In this document: piece after piece, positions 11,827 to 24,272 of the stretch
Numbering within the stretch: the first letter of the stretch is position 1
Layout: each line of letters starts with the position of its first letter
Origin: Utricularia gibba
Lineage: Eukaryota > Streptophyta > Magnoliopsida > Lamiales > Lentibulariaceae
Reading direction: 5' to 3'
Assembly (NCBI GenBank): GCA_002189035.1
Contig: NEEC01000434.1
Location: 1 to 24,805 of the forward strand
Length of the DNA stretch: 24,805 bases
Notes under the pieces: generated by a model
Told to the model about the DNA's origin: nothing
Seen by the model: only the letters and a program-made list of their open reading frames with translations
The model's database searches: none
Translations under genes and position numbers: made by a program

Positions 11827-14800
11827 ATCCACTCGATACCGAAGAGTGCACGAGGCCACCATGAGGTTGTGGCTAGGACACACCCATCTTAAATGATCAT
11901 CTCGAAATCCAAATTTCACATCGTCCCATGAAATACATACGTCTTGCATGTCAAAAATCACATTCGCATCGAGTCAGGTGTCCCGAGTCACATTTTCGCG
12001 AATGTGGTGGCCACTTCGTTGCACATCTGAAGGCTAATATAAGGCAATCTTTCGAGCATTTGTGCAGCCTCGGACGAACAAGTTCTCAACACGAAAGAAG
12101 ACCGGCTCGGACGAGCTTCGAAACGGTATGATATGTGCAACATGACTCATCACCGTTCGCAAGATATCCACTCGATACCGAAGAGTGCACGAGGCCACCA
12201 TGAGGTGGTGGCTAGGGACACACCTTAAATGATCATCTCGAAATCCAAAATTTCACATCGTCCCATGAAATACATACGTCTTGCATGTCAAAAATCACAT
12301 TCGCATCGAGTCAGGTGTCCCGAGTCACATTTTCGCGAATGTGGTGGCCACTTCGTTGCACATCTGAAGGCTAATATAAGGCAATCTTTCGAGCATTTGT
12401 GCAGCCTCGGACGAACAAGTTCTCAACGAAAGAAGACCGGCTCGGAACGAGCTTCGAAACGGTATGATATGTGCAACATGACTCATCACCGTTCGCAAGA
12501 TATCCACTCGATACCGAAGAGTGCACGAGCCACCATGAGGTGGTGGCTAGGGACACACCCTTAAATGATCATCTCGAAATCCAAAATTTCACATCGTCCC
12601 ATGAAATACATACGTCTTGCATGTCAAAAATCACATTCGCATCGAGTCAGGTGTCCCGAGTCACATTTTCGCGAATGTGGTGGCCACTTCGTTGCACATC
12701 TGAAGGCTAATATAAGGCAATCTTTCGAGCATTTGTGCAGCCTCGGACGAACAAGTTCTCAACACGAAAGAAGACCGGCTCGGAACGAGCTTCGAAACGG
12801 TATGATGTGCAACATGACTCATCACCGTTCGCAAGATATCCACTCGATACCGAAGAGTGCACGAGGCCACCATGAGGTGGTGGCTAGGGACACACCCTTA
12901 AATGATCATCTCGAAATCCAAAATTTCACATCGTCCCATGAAATACATACGTCTTGCATGTCAAAAATCACATTCGCATCGAGTCAGGTGTCCCGAGTCA
13001 CATTTTCGCGAATGTGGTGGCCACTTCGTTGCACATCTGAAGGCTAATATAAGGCAATCTTTCGAGCATTTGTGCAGCCTCGGACGAACAGTTCTCAACA
13101 CGAAAGAAGACCGGCTCGGAACGAGCTTCGAAACGGTATGATATGTGCAACATGACTCATCACCGTTCGCAAGATATCCACTCGATACCGAAGAGTGCAC
13201 GAGGCCACCATGAGGTTGTGGCTAGGGACACACCCATCTTAAATGATCATCTCGAAATCCAAATTTCACATCGTCCCATGAAATACATACGTCTTGCATG
13301 TCAAAAATCACATTCGCATCGAGTCAGGTGTCCCGAGTCACATTTTCGCGAATGTGGTGGCCACTTCGTTGCACATCTGAAGGCTAATATAAGGCAATCT
13401 TTCGAGCATTTGTGCAGCCTCGGACGAACAAGTTCTCAACACGAAAGAAAGACCGGCTCGGAACGAGCTTCGAAACGGTATGATATGTGCAACATGACTC
13501 ATCACCGTTCGCAAGATATCCACTCGATACCGAAGAGTGCACGAGGCCACCATGAGGTGGTGGCTAGGGACACACCCTTAAATGATCATCTCGAAATCCA
13601 AAATTTCACATCGTCCCATGAAATACATACGTCTTGCATGTCAAAAATCACATTCGCATCGAGTCAGGTGTCCCGAGTCACATTTTCGCGAATGTGGTGG
13701 CCACTTCGTTGCACATCTGAAGGCTAATATAAGGCAATCTTTCGAGCATTTGTGCCCTCGGACGAACAAGTTCTCAACACGAAAGAAGACCGCTCGGAAC
13801 GAGCTTCGAAACGGTATGATGTGCAACATGACTCATCACCGTTCGCAAGATATCCACTCGATACCGAAGAGTGCACGAGGCCACCATGAGGTGGTGGCTA
13901 GGGACACACCCTTAAATGATCATCTCGAAATCCAAAATTTCACATCGTCCCATGAAATACATACGTCTTGCATGTCAAAAATCACATTCGCATCGAGTCA
14001 GGTGTCCCGAGTCACATTTTCGCGAATGTGGTGGCCACTTCGTTGCACATCTGAAGGCTAATATAAGGCAATCTTTCGAGCATTTGTGCAGCCTCGGACG
14101 AACAAGTTCTCAACACGAAAGAAGACCGGCTCGGAACGAGCTTCGAAACGGTATGATATGTGCAACATGACTCATCACCGTTCGCAAGATATCCACTCGA
14201 TACCGAAGAGTGCACGAGGCCACCATGAGGTTGTGGCTAGGGACACACCCTTAAATGATCATCTCGAAATCCAAATTTCACATCGTCCCATGAAATACAT
14301 ACGTCTTGCATGTCAAAAATCACATTCGCATCGAGTCAGGTGTCCCGAGTCACATTTTCGCGAATGTGGTGGCCACTTCGTTGCACATCTGAAGGCTAAT
14401 ATAAGGCAATCTTTCGAGCATTTGTGCAGCCTCGGACGAACAAGTTCTCAACACGAAAGAAGACCGCTCGGAACGAGCTTCGAAACGGTATGATATGTGC
14501 AACATGACTCATCACCGTTCGCAAGATATCCACTCGATACCGAAGAGTGCACGAGGCCACCATGAGGTTGTGGCTAGGGACACACCCATCTTAAATGATC
14601 ATCTCGAAATCCAAATTTCACATCGTCCCATGAAATACATACGTCTTGCATGTCAAAAATCACATTCGCATCGAGTCAGGTGTCCCGAGTCACATTTTCG
14701 CGAATGTGGTGGCCACTTCGTTGCACATCTGAAGGCTAATATAAGGCAATCTTTCGAGCATTTGTGCCTCCTCGACGAACAAGTTCTCAACACGAAAAAA

Positions 14801-16930
14801 GACCGGCTCGGAACGAGCTTCGAAACGGTATGATATGTGCAACATGACTCATCACCGTTCGCAAGATATCCACTCGATACCGAAGAGTGCACGAGGCCAC
14901 CATGAGGTGTGGCTAGGGACACACCCTTTAAATGATGATCATCTCGAAATCCAAAATTTCACATCGTCCCATGAAATACATACGTCTTGCATGTCAAAAA
15001 TCACATTCGCATCGAGTCAGGTGTCCCGAGTCACATTTCGCGAATGGTGGCCACTTCGTTGCACATCTGAAGGCTAATATAAGGCAATCTTTCGAGCATT
15101 TGTGCAGCCTCGGACGAACAAGTTCTCAACACGAAAGAAGACCGGCTCGGAACGAGCTTCGAAACGGTATGATATGTGCAACATGACTCATCACCGTTCG
15201 CAAGATATCCACTCGATACCGAAGAGTGCACGAGGCCACCATGAGGTGGTGGCTAGGGACACACCCTTAAATGATCATCTCGAAATCCAAAATTTCACAT
15301 CGTCCCATGAAATACATACGTCTTGCATGTCAAAAATCACATTCGCATCGAGTCAGGTGTCCCGAGTCACATTTTCGCGAATGTGGTGGCCACTTCGTTG
15401 CACATCTGAAGGCTAATATAAGGCAATCTTTCGAGCATTTGTGCCTCCTCGGACGAACAAGTTCTCAACACGAAAGAAGACCGGCTCGGAACGAGCTTCG
15501 AAACGGTATGATATGTGCAACATGACTCATCACCGTTCGCAAGATATCCACTCGATACCGAAGAGTGCACGAGGCCACCATGAGGTGGTGGCTAGGGACA
15601 CACCCTTAAATGATCATCTCGAAATCCAAAATTTCACATCGTCCCATGAAATACATACGTCTTGCATGTCAAAAATCACATTCGCATCGAGTCAGGTGTC
15701 CCGAGTCACATTTTCGCGAATGTGGTGGCCACTTCGTTGCACATCTGAAGGCTAATATAAGGCAATCTTTCGAGCATTTGTGCAGCCTCGGACGAACAAG
15801 TTCTCAACACGAAAGAAGACCGGCTCGGAACGAGCTTCGAAACGGTATGATATGTGCAACATGACTCATCACCGTTCGCAAGATATCCACTCGATACCGA
15901 AGAGTGCACGAGCCACCATGAGGTGGTGGCTAGGGACACACCCTTAAATGATCATCTCGAAATCCAAAATTTCACATCGTCCCATGAAATACATACGTCT
16001 TGCATGTCAAAAATCACATTCGCATCGAGTCAGGTGTCCGAGTCACATTTCGCGAATGTGGGGCCACTTCGTTGCACATCTGAAGGCTAATATAAGGCAA
16101 TCTTTCGAGCATTTGTGCAGCCTCGGACGAACAAGTTCTCAACACGAAAGAAGACCGGCTCGGAACGAGCTTCGAAACGGTATGATATGTGCAACATGAC
16201 TCATCACCGTTCGCAAGATATCCACTCGATACCGAAGAGTGCACGAGGCCACCATGAGGTGGTGGCTAGGGACACACCCTTAAATGATCATCTCTCGAAA
16301 TCCAAAATTTCACATCGTCCCATGAAATACATACGTCTTGCATGTCAAAAATCACATTCGCATCGAGTCAGGTGTCCCGAGTCACATTTTCGCGAATGTG
16401 GTGGCCACTTCGTTGCACATCTGAAGGCTAATATAAGGCAATCTTTCGAGCATTTGTGCAGCCTCGGACGAACAAGTTCTCAACACGAAAGAAGACCGGC
16501 TCGGAACGAGCTTCGAAACGGTATGATATGTGCAACATGACTCATCACCGTTCGCAAGATATCCACTCGATACCGAAGAGTGCACGAGGCCACCATGAGG
16601 TTGTGGCTAGGGACACACCCTTCTTAAATGATCATCTCGAAATCCAAAATTTCACATCGTCCCATGAAATACATATGTCTTGCATGTCAAAAATCACATT
16701 CGCATCGAGTCAGGTGTCCCGAGTCACATTTTCGCGAATGTGGTGGCCACTTCGTTGCACATCTGAAGGCTAATATAAGGCAATCTTTCGAGCATTTGTG
16801 CAGCCTCGGACGAACAAGTTCTCAACACGAAAGAAGACCGGCTCGGAACGAGCTTCGAAACGGTATGATATGTGCAACATGACTCATCACCGTTCGCAAG
16901 ATATCCACTCGATACCGAAGAGTGCACGAG

Positions 16931-16949
16931 GCCACCATGAGGTGGTGGC
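16931..16949. other. Inverted repeat 1, one per monomer (GCCACC / GGTGGC)
   Basis: In the reference unit GCCACC (16931-16936) and GGTGGC (16944-16949) can pair as a perfect 6-bp stem around a 7-nt loop. The right arm overlaps the GGTGGTGG motif, the most variable point of the monomer, where units differ as GGTGG, GTTGTGG, GTGTGG, TTGG or TTGGTGG. The single-G loss GAGGTGTGG, seen in about nineteen units, breaks this stem. The position is shown for one unit, and the element recurs in all majority-form units. Whether it folds in vivo is unknown. Confidence 0.6.
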
Positions 16950-17044
16950 TAGGGACACACCCTTAAATGATCATCTCGAAATCCAAAATTTCACATCGTC
17001 CCATGAAATACATACGTCTTGCATGTCAAAAATCACATTCGCAT

Positions 17045-17065
17045 CGAGTCAGGTGTCCCGAGTCA
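17045..17065. repeat. Short direct repeat inside the monomer (CGAGTCA, period 14)
   Basis: CGAGTCA occurs at 17045-17051 and again at 17059-17065, with GGTGTCC between. It is present in nearly every unit. The spacer is shortened in a few: GTGTCCGAGTC in units 4 and 48, and CAGGTCCCGAG in units 12 and 73. No function can be assigned. Confidence 0.7.
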
Positions 17066-17073
17066 CATTTTCG

Positions 17074-17093
17074 CGAATGTGGTGGCCACTTCG
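17074..17093. other. Inverted repeat 2, one per monomer (CGAA-t-GTGG / CCACTTCG)
   Basis: CGAA (17074-17077) and GTGG (17079-17082), with one bulged T, can pair with CCAC (17086-17089) and TTCG (17090-17093) around a TGG loop. The same place also holds two 8-bp palindromes, TTCGCGAA (17070-17077) and GTGGCCAC (17082-17089). Indels recur here: TTTT to TTT before CGCG in 17 units, and loss of two bases to give GAATGGTGG in units 4, 19, 30 and 45. Confidence 0.6.
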
Positions 17094-17179
17094 TTGCACA
17101 TCTGAAGGCTAATATAAGGCAATCTTTCGAGCATTTGTGCAGCCTCGGACGAACAAGTTCTCAACACGAAAGAAGACCG

Positions 17180-17192
17180 GCTCGGAACGAGC
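17180..17192. other. Inverted repeat 3, one per monomer (GCTCG-GAA-CGAGC)
   Basis: A perfect 5-bp inverted repeat with a 3-nt loop. Its left foot, ACCGGCTCGG, varies among units: ACCGCTCGG (units 10, 26, 43, 66), ACGGCTCGG (19, 21), ACCCTCGG (53, 60), and the ten-base loss in unit 61. TTCGAA, a 6-bp palindrome, follows directly. Confidence 0.6.
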
Positions 17193-20100
17193 TTCGAAAC
17201 GGTATGATATGTGCAACATGACTCATCACCGTTCGCAAGATATCCACTCGATACCGAAGAGTGCACGAGGCCACCATGAGGTGGTGGCTAGGGACACACC
17301 CTTAAATGATCATCTCGAAATCCAAAATTTCACATCGTCCCATGAAATACATACGTCTTGCATGTCAAAAATCACATTCGCATCGAGTCAGGTGTCCCGA
17401 GTCACATTTTCGCGAATGTGGTGGCCACTTCGTTGCACATCTGAAGGCTAATATAAGGCAATCTTTCGAGCATTTGTGCAGCCTCGGACGAACAAGTTCT
17501 CAACACGAAAAGACCGGCTCGGAACGAGCTTCGAACGGTATGATATGTGCAACATGACTCATCACCGTTCGCAAGATATCCACTCGATACCGAAGAGTGC
17601 ACGAGGCCACCATGAGGTGGTGGCTAGGGACACACCCTTAAATGATCATCTCGAAATCCAAAATTTCACATCGTCCCATGAAATACATACGTCTTGCATG
17701 TCAAAAATCACATTCGCATCGAGTCAGGTGTCCCGAGTCACATTTTCGCGAATGTGGTGGCCACTTCGTTGCACATCTGAAGGCTAATATAAGGCAATCT
17801 TTCGAGCATTTGTGCAGCCTCGGACGAACAAGTTCTCAACACGAAAGAAGACCCTCGGAACGAGCTTCGAAACGGTATGATATGTGCAACATGACTCATC
17901 ACCGTTCGCAAGATATCCACTCGATACCGAAGAGTGCACGAGGCCACCATGAGGTGGTGGCTAGGGACACACCCTTAAATGATCATCTCGAAATCCAAAA
18001 TTTCACATCGTCCCATGAAATACATACGTCTTGCATGTCAAAAATCACATTCGCATCGAGTCAGGTGTCCCGAGTCACATTTCGCGAATGTGGTGGCCAC
18101 TTCGTTGCACATCTGAAGGCTAATATAAGGCAATCTTTCGAGCATTTGTGCAGCCTCGGACGAACAAGTTCTCAACACGAAAGAAGACCGGCTCGGAACG
18201 AGCTTCGAAACGGTATGATATGTGCAACATGACTCATCACCGTTCGCAAGATATCCACTCGATACCGAAGAGTGCACGAGGCCACCATGAGTGGTGGCTA
18301 GGGACACACCTTAAATGATCATCTCGAAATCCAAAATTTCACATCGTCCCATGAAATACATACGTCTTGCATGTCAAAAATCACATTCGCATCGAGTCAG
18401 GTGTCCCGAGTCACATTTTCGCGAATGTGGTGGCCACTTCGTTGCACATCTGAAGGCTAATATAAGGCAATCTTTCGAGCATTTGTGCAGCCTCGGACGA
18501 ACAAGTTCTCAACGAAAGAAAGACCGGCTCGGAACGAGCTTCGAAACGGTATGATATGTGCAACATGACTCATCACCGTTCGCAAGATATCCACTCGATA
18601 CCGAAGAGTGCACGAGGCCACCATGAGGTTTGGCTAGGGACACACCCTTAAATGATCATCTCGAAATCCAAAATTTCACATCGTCCCATGAAATACATAC
18701 GTCTTGCATGTCAAAAATCACATTCGCATCGAGTCAGGTGTCCCGAGTCACATTTTCGCGAATGTGGTGGCCACTTCGTTGCACATCTGAAGGCTAATAT
18801 AAGGCAATCTTTCGAGCATTTGTGCAGCTTCGGACGAACAAGTTCTCAACACGAAAGAAGACCGGCTCGGAACGAGCTTCGAAACGGTATGATATGTGCA
18901 ACATGACTCATCACCGTTCGCAAGATATCCACTCGATACCGAAGAGTGCACGAGGCCACCATGAGGTGGTGGCTAGGGACACTTAAATGATCATCTCGAA
19001 ATCCAAAATTTCACATCGTCCCATGAAATACATACGTCTTGCATGTCAAAAATCACATTCGCATCGAGTCAGGTGTCCCGAGTCACATTTCGCGAATGTG
19101 GTGGCCACTTCGTTGCACATCTGAAGGCTAATATAAGGCAATCTTTCGAGCATTTGTGCAGCCTCGGACGAACAAGTTCTCAACACGAAAGAAGACCGGC
19201 TCGGAACGAGCTTCGAAACGGTATGATATGTGCAACATGACTCATCACCGTTCGCAAGATATCCACTCGATACCGAAGAGTGCACGAGGCCACCATGAGG
19301 TGGTGGCTAGGGACACACCCTTAAATGATCATCTCGAAATCCAAAATTTCACATCGTCCCATGAAATACATACGTCTTGCATGTCAAAAATCACATTCGC
19401 ATCGAGTCAGGTGTCCCGAGTCACATTTCGCGAATGTGGTGGCCACTTCGTTGCACATCTGAAGGCTAATATAAGGCAATCTTTCGAGCATTTGTGCAGC
19501 CTCGGACGAACAAGTTCTCAACACGAAAGAAGACCGGCTCGGAACGAGCTTCGAAACGGTATGATATGTGCAACATGACTCATCACCGTTCGCAAGATAT
19601 CCACTCGATACCGAAGAGTGCACGAGGCCACCATGAGGTGGTGGCTAGGGACACACCCTTAAATGATCATCTCGAAATCCAAAATTTCACATCGTCCATG
19701 AAATACATACGTCTTGCATGTCAAAAATCACATTCGCATCGAGTCAGGTGTCCCGAGTCACATTTCGCGATGTGGTGGCCACTTCGTTGCACATCTGAAG
19801 GCTAATATAAGGCAATCTTTCGAGCATTTGTGCAGCCTCGGACGAACAAGTTCTCAACACGAAAGAAGACCGGCTCGGAACGAGCTTCGAAACGGTATGA
19901 TATGTGCAACATGACTCATCACCGTTCGCAAGATATCCACTCGATACCGAAGAGTGCACGAGGCCACCATGAGGTGGTGGCTAGGGACACACCCTTAAAT
20001 GATCATCTCGAAATCCAAAATTTCACATCGTCCCATGAAATACATACGTCTTGCATGTCAAAAATCACATTCGCATCGAGTCAGGTGTCCCGAGTCACAT

Positions 20101-20268
20101 TTCGCGAATGTGGTGGCCACTTCGTTGCACATCTGAAGGCTAATATAAGGCAATCTTCGAGCATTTGTGCAGCCCGGACGAACAAGTTCTCAACACGAAA
20201 GAAGACCCTCGGAACGAGCTTCGAAACGGTATGATATGTGCAACATGACTCATCACCGTTCGCAAGAT

Positions 20269-20595
20269 ATCCACTCGATACCGAAGAGTGCACGAGGCCA
20301 CCATGAGGTGGTGGCTAGGGACACACCCTTAAATGATCATCTCGAAATCCAAAATTTCACATCGTCCCATGAAATACATACGTCTTGCATGTCAAAAATC
20401 ACATTCGCATCGAGTCAGGTGTCCCGAGTCACATTTCGCGAATGTGGTGGCCACTTCGTTGCACATCTGAAGGCTAATATAAGGCAATCTTTCGAGCATT
20501 TGTGCAGCCTCGGACGAACAAGTTCTCAACACGAAATTCGGAACGAGCTTCGAAACGGTATGATGTGCAACATGACTCATCACCGTTTGCAAGAT
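20269..20595 (+). repeat. Unit 61: monomer with an internal ten-base deletion (327 bp)
   Basis: The stretch GAAAGAAGACCGGCTCGG is reduced to GAAATTCGG (near 20533), which removes the left arm of the GCTCG..CGAGC inverted repeat. The unit also has the three-T CATTTCGCG form, TATGATGTGC with two bases lost, and CGTTTGC in place of CGTTCGC. It is followed by a run of short units: 62 (334 bp), 63 (334 bp) and 64 (which begins after a 332-bp unit 63 by start-to-start count). Confidence 0.85.
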
Positions 20596-22270
20596 ATCCA
20601 CTCGATACCGAAGAGTGCACGAGGCCACCATGAGGTGTGGCTAGGACACACCCTTAAATGATCATCTCGAAATCCAAATTTTCACATCGTCCCATGAAAT
20701 ACATACGTCTTGCATGTCAAAAATCACATTCGCATCGAGTCAGGTGTCCCGAGTCACATTTTCGCGAAGTGGTGGCCACTTCGTTGCATCTGAAGGCTAA
20801 TATAAGGCAATCTTTCGAGCATTTGTGCAGCCTCGGACGAACAAGTTCTCAACACGAAAGAAGACCGGCTCGGAACGAGCTTCGAAACGGTATGATATGT
20901 GCAACATGACTCATCACCGTTCGCAAGATATCCACTCGATACCGAAGAGTGCACGAGGCCACCATGAGGTGTGGCTAGGGACACACCCTTAAATGATCAT
21001 CTCGAAATCCAAAATTTCACATCGTCCCATGAAATACATACGTCTTGCATGTCAAAAATCACATTCGCATCGAGTCAGGTGTCCCGAGTCACATTTTCGC
21101 GAATGTGGTGGCCACTTCGTTGCACATCTGAAGCTAATATAAGGCAATCTTTCGAGCATTTGTGCAGCCTCGGACGAACAAGTTCTCAACACGAAAGAAG
21201 ACCGGCTCGGAACGAGCTTCGAAACGGTATGATGCAACATGACTCATCACCTTCGCAAGATATCCACTCGATACCGAAGAGTGCACGAGGCCACCATGAG
21301 GTGTGGCTAGGACACACCCATCTTAAATGATCATCTCGAAATCCAAAATTTCACATCGTCCCATGAAATACATACGTCTTGCATGTCAAAAATCACATTC
21401 GCATCGAGTCAGGTGTCCCGAGTCACATTTTCGCGAATGTGGTGGCCACTTCGTTGCACATCTGAAGGCTAATATAAGGCAATCTTTCGAGCATTTGTGC
21501 AGCTTCGGACGAACAAGTTCTCAACACGAAAGAAGACCGGCTCGGAACGAGCTTCGAAACGGTATGATATGTGCAACATGACTCATCACCGTTCGCAAGA
21601 TATCCACTCGATACCGAAGAGTGCACGAGGCCACCATGAGGTGGTGGCTAGGGACACACCCTTAAATGATCATCTCGAAATCCAAAATTTCACATCGTCC
21701 CATGAAATACATACGTCTTGCATGTCAAAAATCACATTCGCATCGAGTCAGGTGTCCCGAGTCACATTTCGCGAATGTGGTGGCCACTTCGTTGCACATC
21801 TGAAGCTAATATAAGGCAATCTTTCGAGCATTTGTGCAGCCTCGGACGAACAAGTTCTCAACACGAAAGAAGACCGGCTCGGAACGAGCTTCGAAACGGT
21901 ATGATATGTGCAACATGACTTCACCGTTCGCAAGATATCCACTCGATACCGAAGAGTGCACGAGGCCATGAGGTGGTGGCTAGGGACACACCCTTAAATG
22001 ATCATCTCGAAATCCAAAATTTCACATCGTCCCATGAAATACATACGTCTTGCATGTCAAAAATCACATTCGCATCGAGTCAGGTGTCCCGAGTCACATT
22101 TCGCGAATGTGGTGGCCACTTCGTTGCACATCTGAAGGCTAATATAAGGCAATCTTTCGAGCATTTGTGCAGCCTCGGACGAACAAGTTCTCAACACGAA
22201 AGAAGACCGCTCGGAACGAGCTTCGAAACGGTATGATATGTGCAACATGACTCATCACCGTTCGCAAGAT

Positions 22271-22597
22271 ATCCACTCGATACCGAAGAGTGCACGAGGC
22301 CACCATGAGGTGGTGGCTAGGGACACACCTTAAATGATCATCTCGAAATCCAAATTTCACATCGTCCCATGAAATACATACGTCTTGCATGTCAAAAATC
22401 ACATTCGCATCGAGTCAGGTGTCCCGAGTCACATTTTCGAATGTGGCCACTTCGTTGCACATCTGAAGCTAATATAAGGCAATCTTTCGAGCATTTGTGC
22501 AGCCTCGGACGAACAAGTTTCAACACGAAAAAGACCGGCTCGGAACGAGCTTCGAAGGTATGCTATGTGCAACATGACTCATCACCGTTCGCAAGAT
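22271..22597 (+). repeat. Unit 67: monomer with clustered deletions (327 bp)
   Basis: This unit has many small losses: CACCTTAAATG at the junction, three A in CCAAATTT, CATTTTCGAATGTGGCCAC lacking the CG and the TGG (near 22436), GAAGCTAAT lacking one G, AAGTTTCAACACG, GAAAAAGACCGG, and CGAAGGTATGC lacking AAC. A TATGCTATGTGC substitution lies near 22560. It belongs to the short-unit block that fills the last 6 kb. Confidence 0.86.
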
Positions 22598-24272
22598 ATC
22601 CACTCGATACCGAAGAGTGCACGAGGCCACCATGAGGTGTGGCTAGGACACACCCTTAAATGATCATCTCGAAATCCAAAATTTCACATCGTCCCATGAA
22701 ATACATACGTCTTGCATGTCAAAATCACATTCGCATCGAGTCAGGTGTCCCGAGTCACATTTTCGCGAATGTGGTGGCCACTTCGTTGCACATCTGAAGG
22801 CTAATATAGGCAATCTTTCGAGCATTTGTGCAGCTTCGACGAACAAGTTCTCAACACGAAAGAAGACCGGCTCGGAACGAGCTTCGAAACGGTATGATAT
22901 GTGCAACATGACTCATCACCGTTCGCAAGATATCCACTCGATACCGAAGAGTGCACGAGGCCACCATGAGGTGGTGGCTAGGGACACACCCTTAAATGAT
23001 CATCTCGAAATCCAAAATTTCACATCGTCCCATGAAATACATACGTCTTGCATGTCAAAAATCACATTCGCATCGAGTCAGGTGTCCCGAGTCACATTTC
23101 GCGAATGTGGTGGCCACTTCGTTGCACATCTGAAGGCTAATATAAGGCAATCTTTCGAGCATTTGTGCAGCCTCGACGAACAAGTTCTCAACACGAAAGA
23201 AGACCGGCTCGGAACGAGCTTCGAACGGTATGATATGTGCAACATGACTCATCACCGTTCGCAAGATATCCACTCGATACCGAAGAGTGCACGAGGCCAC
23301 CATGAGGTGTGGCTAGGGACACACCCTTAAATGATCATCTCGAAATCCAAAATTTCACATCGTCCCATGAAATACATACGTCTTGCATGTCAAAAATCAC
23401 ATTCGCATCGAGTCAGGTGTCCCGAGTCACATTTCGCGAATGTGGTGGCCACTTCGTTGCACATCTGAAGGCTAATATAAGGCAATCTTTCGAGCATTTG
23501 TGCAGCCTCGGACGAACAAGTTCTCAACACGAAAGAAGACCGGCTCGGAACGAGCTTCGAAACGGTATGATATGTGCAACATGACTCATCACCGTTCGCA
23601 ATATCCACTCGATACCGAAGAGTGCACGAGGCACCATGAGGTGGTGGCTAGGGACACACCCTTAATGATCATCTCGAAATCCAAAATTTCACATCGTCCC
23701 ATGAAATACATACGTCTTGCATGTCAAAAATCACATTCGCATCGAGTCAGGTGTCCCGAGTCACATTTTCGCGAATGTGGTGGCCACTTCGTTGCACATC
23801 TGAAGGCTAATATAAGGCAATCTTCGAGCATTTGTGCAGCCTCGGACGAACAAGTTCTCAACACGAAAGAAGACCGGCTCGGAACGAGCTTCGAACGGTA
23901 TGATATGTGCAACATGACTCATCACCGTTCGCAAGATATCCACTCGATACCGAAGAGTGCACGAGGCCACCATGAGGTGGTGGCTAGGGACACACCCTTA
24001 AATGATCATCTCGAAATCCAAAATTTCACATCGTCCCATGAAATACATACGTCTTGCATGTCAAAAATCACATTCGCATCGAGTCAGGTGTCCCGAGTCA
24101 CATTTCGCGAATGTGGTGGCCACTTCGTTGCACATCTGAAGCTAATATAAGGCAATCTTTCGCATTTGTGCAGCTTCGGACGAACAAGTTCTCAACACGA
24201 AAAAGACCGGCTCGGAACGAGCTTCGAAACGGTATGATATGTGCAACATGACTCATCACCGTTTCGCAAGAT

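Larger units (their letters stand above)
16903..17241 (+). repeat. Reference canonical monomer (unit 51, 339 bp)
   Basis: This is the majority form of the repeat and I use it as the coordinate reference. Units 3 (684-1022), 7 (2038-2376), 42 (13852-14190) and 47 (15546-15884) look identical to it by eye, although they lie up to 16 kb apart. It has 86 C and 75 G (47.5% GC) and 23 CpG. Single sites per unit include GATATC, TGATCA, TCGCGA, TGGCCA and TTCGAA, so the corresponding enzymes should give a ladder of about 339 bp. I saw no clear internal half-repeat, although the 8-mer GTGGTGGC occurs twice per unit, 137 bp apart (16942-16949 and 17079-17086). Confidence 0.93.

Noticed and set aside
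17042-17051. Pol III B-box-like motif (CATCGAGTC), hinting at a tRNA-derived SINE origin
   Set aside because: It lacks the first G of the consensus and I found no A box at a suitable distance upstream. A single short match in 339 bp is expected by chance.
17090-17106. CENP-B box-like sequence starting at TTCGTTGCA
   Set aside because: It matches the first half of the TTCG-N4-A pattern but lacks the CGGG core at the required place. A second TTCG at CGTTCGCAAGA fails in the same way.
241-24150. Repeated open reading frames of 60-216 codons on both strands, for example 23500-24150 (+), 17642-18232 (+) and the recurring 67-codon frame on the minus strand
   Set aside because: They recur once per monomer and exist because 339 is a multiple of three. 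The longest ones arise only where small indels shift the frame past a stop. The canonical unit has stops in every plus frame, indels are not in multiples of three, and there is no recognisable domain. I treat them as non-coding.
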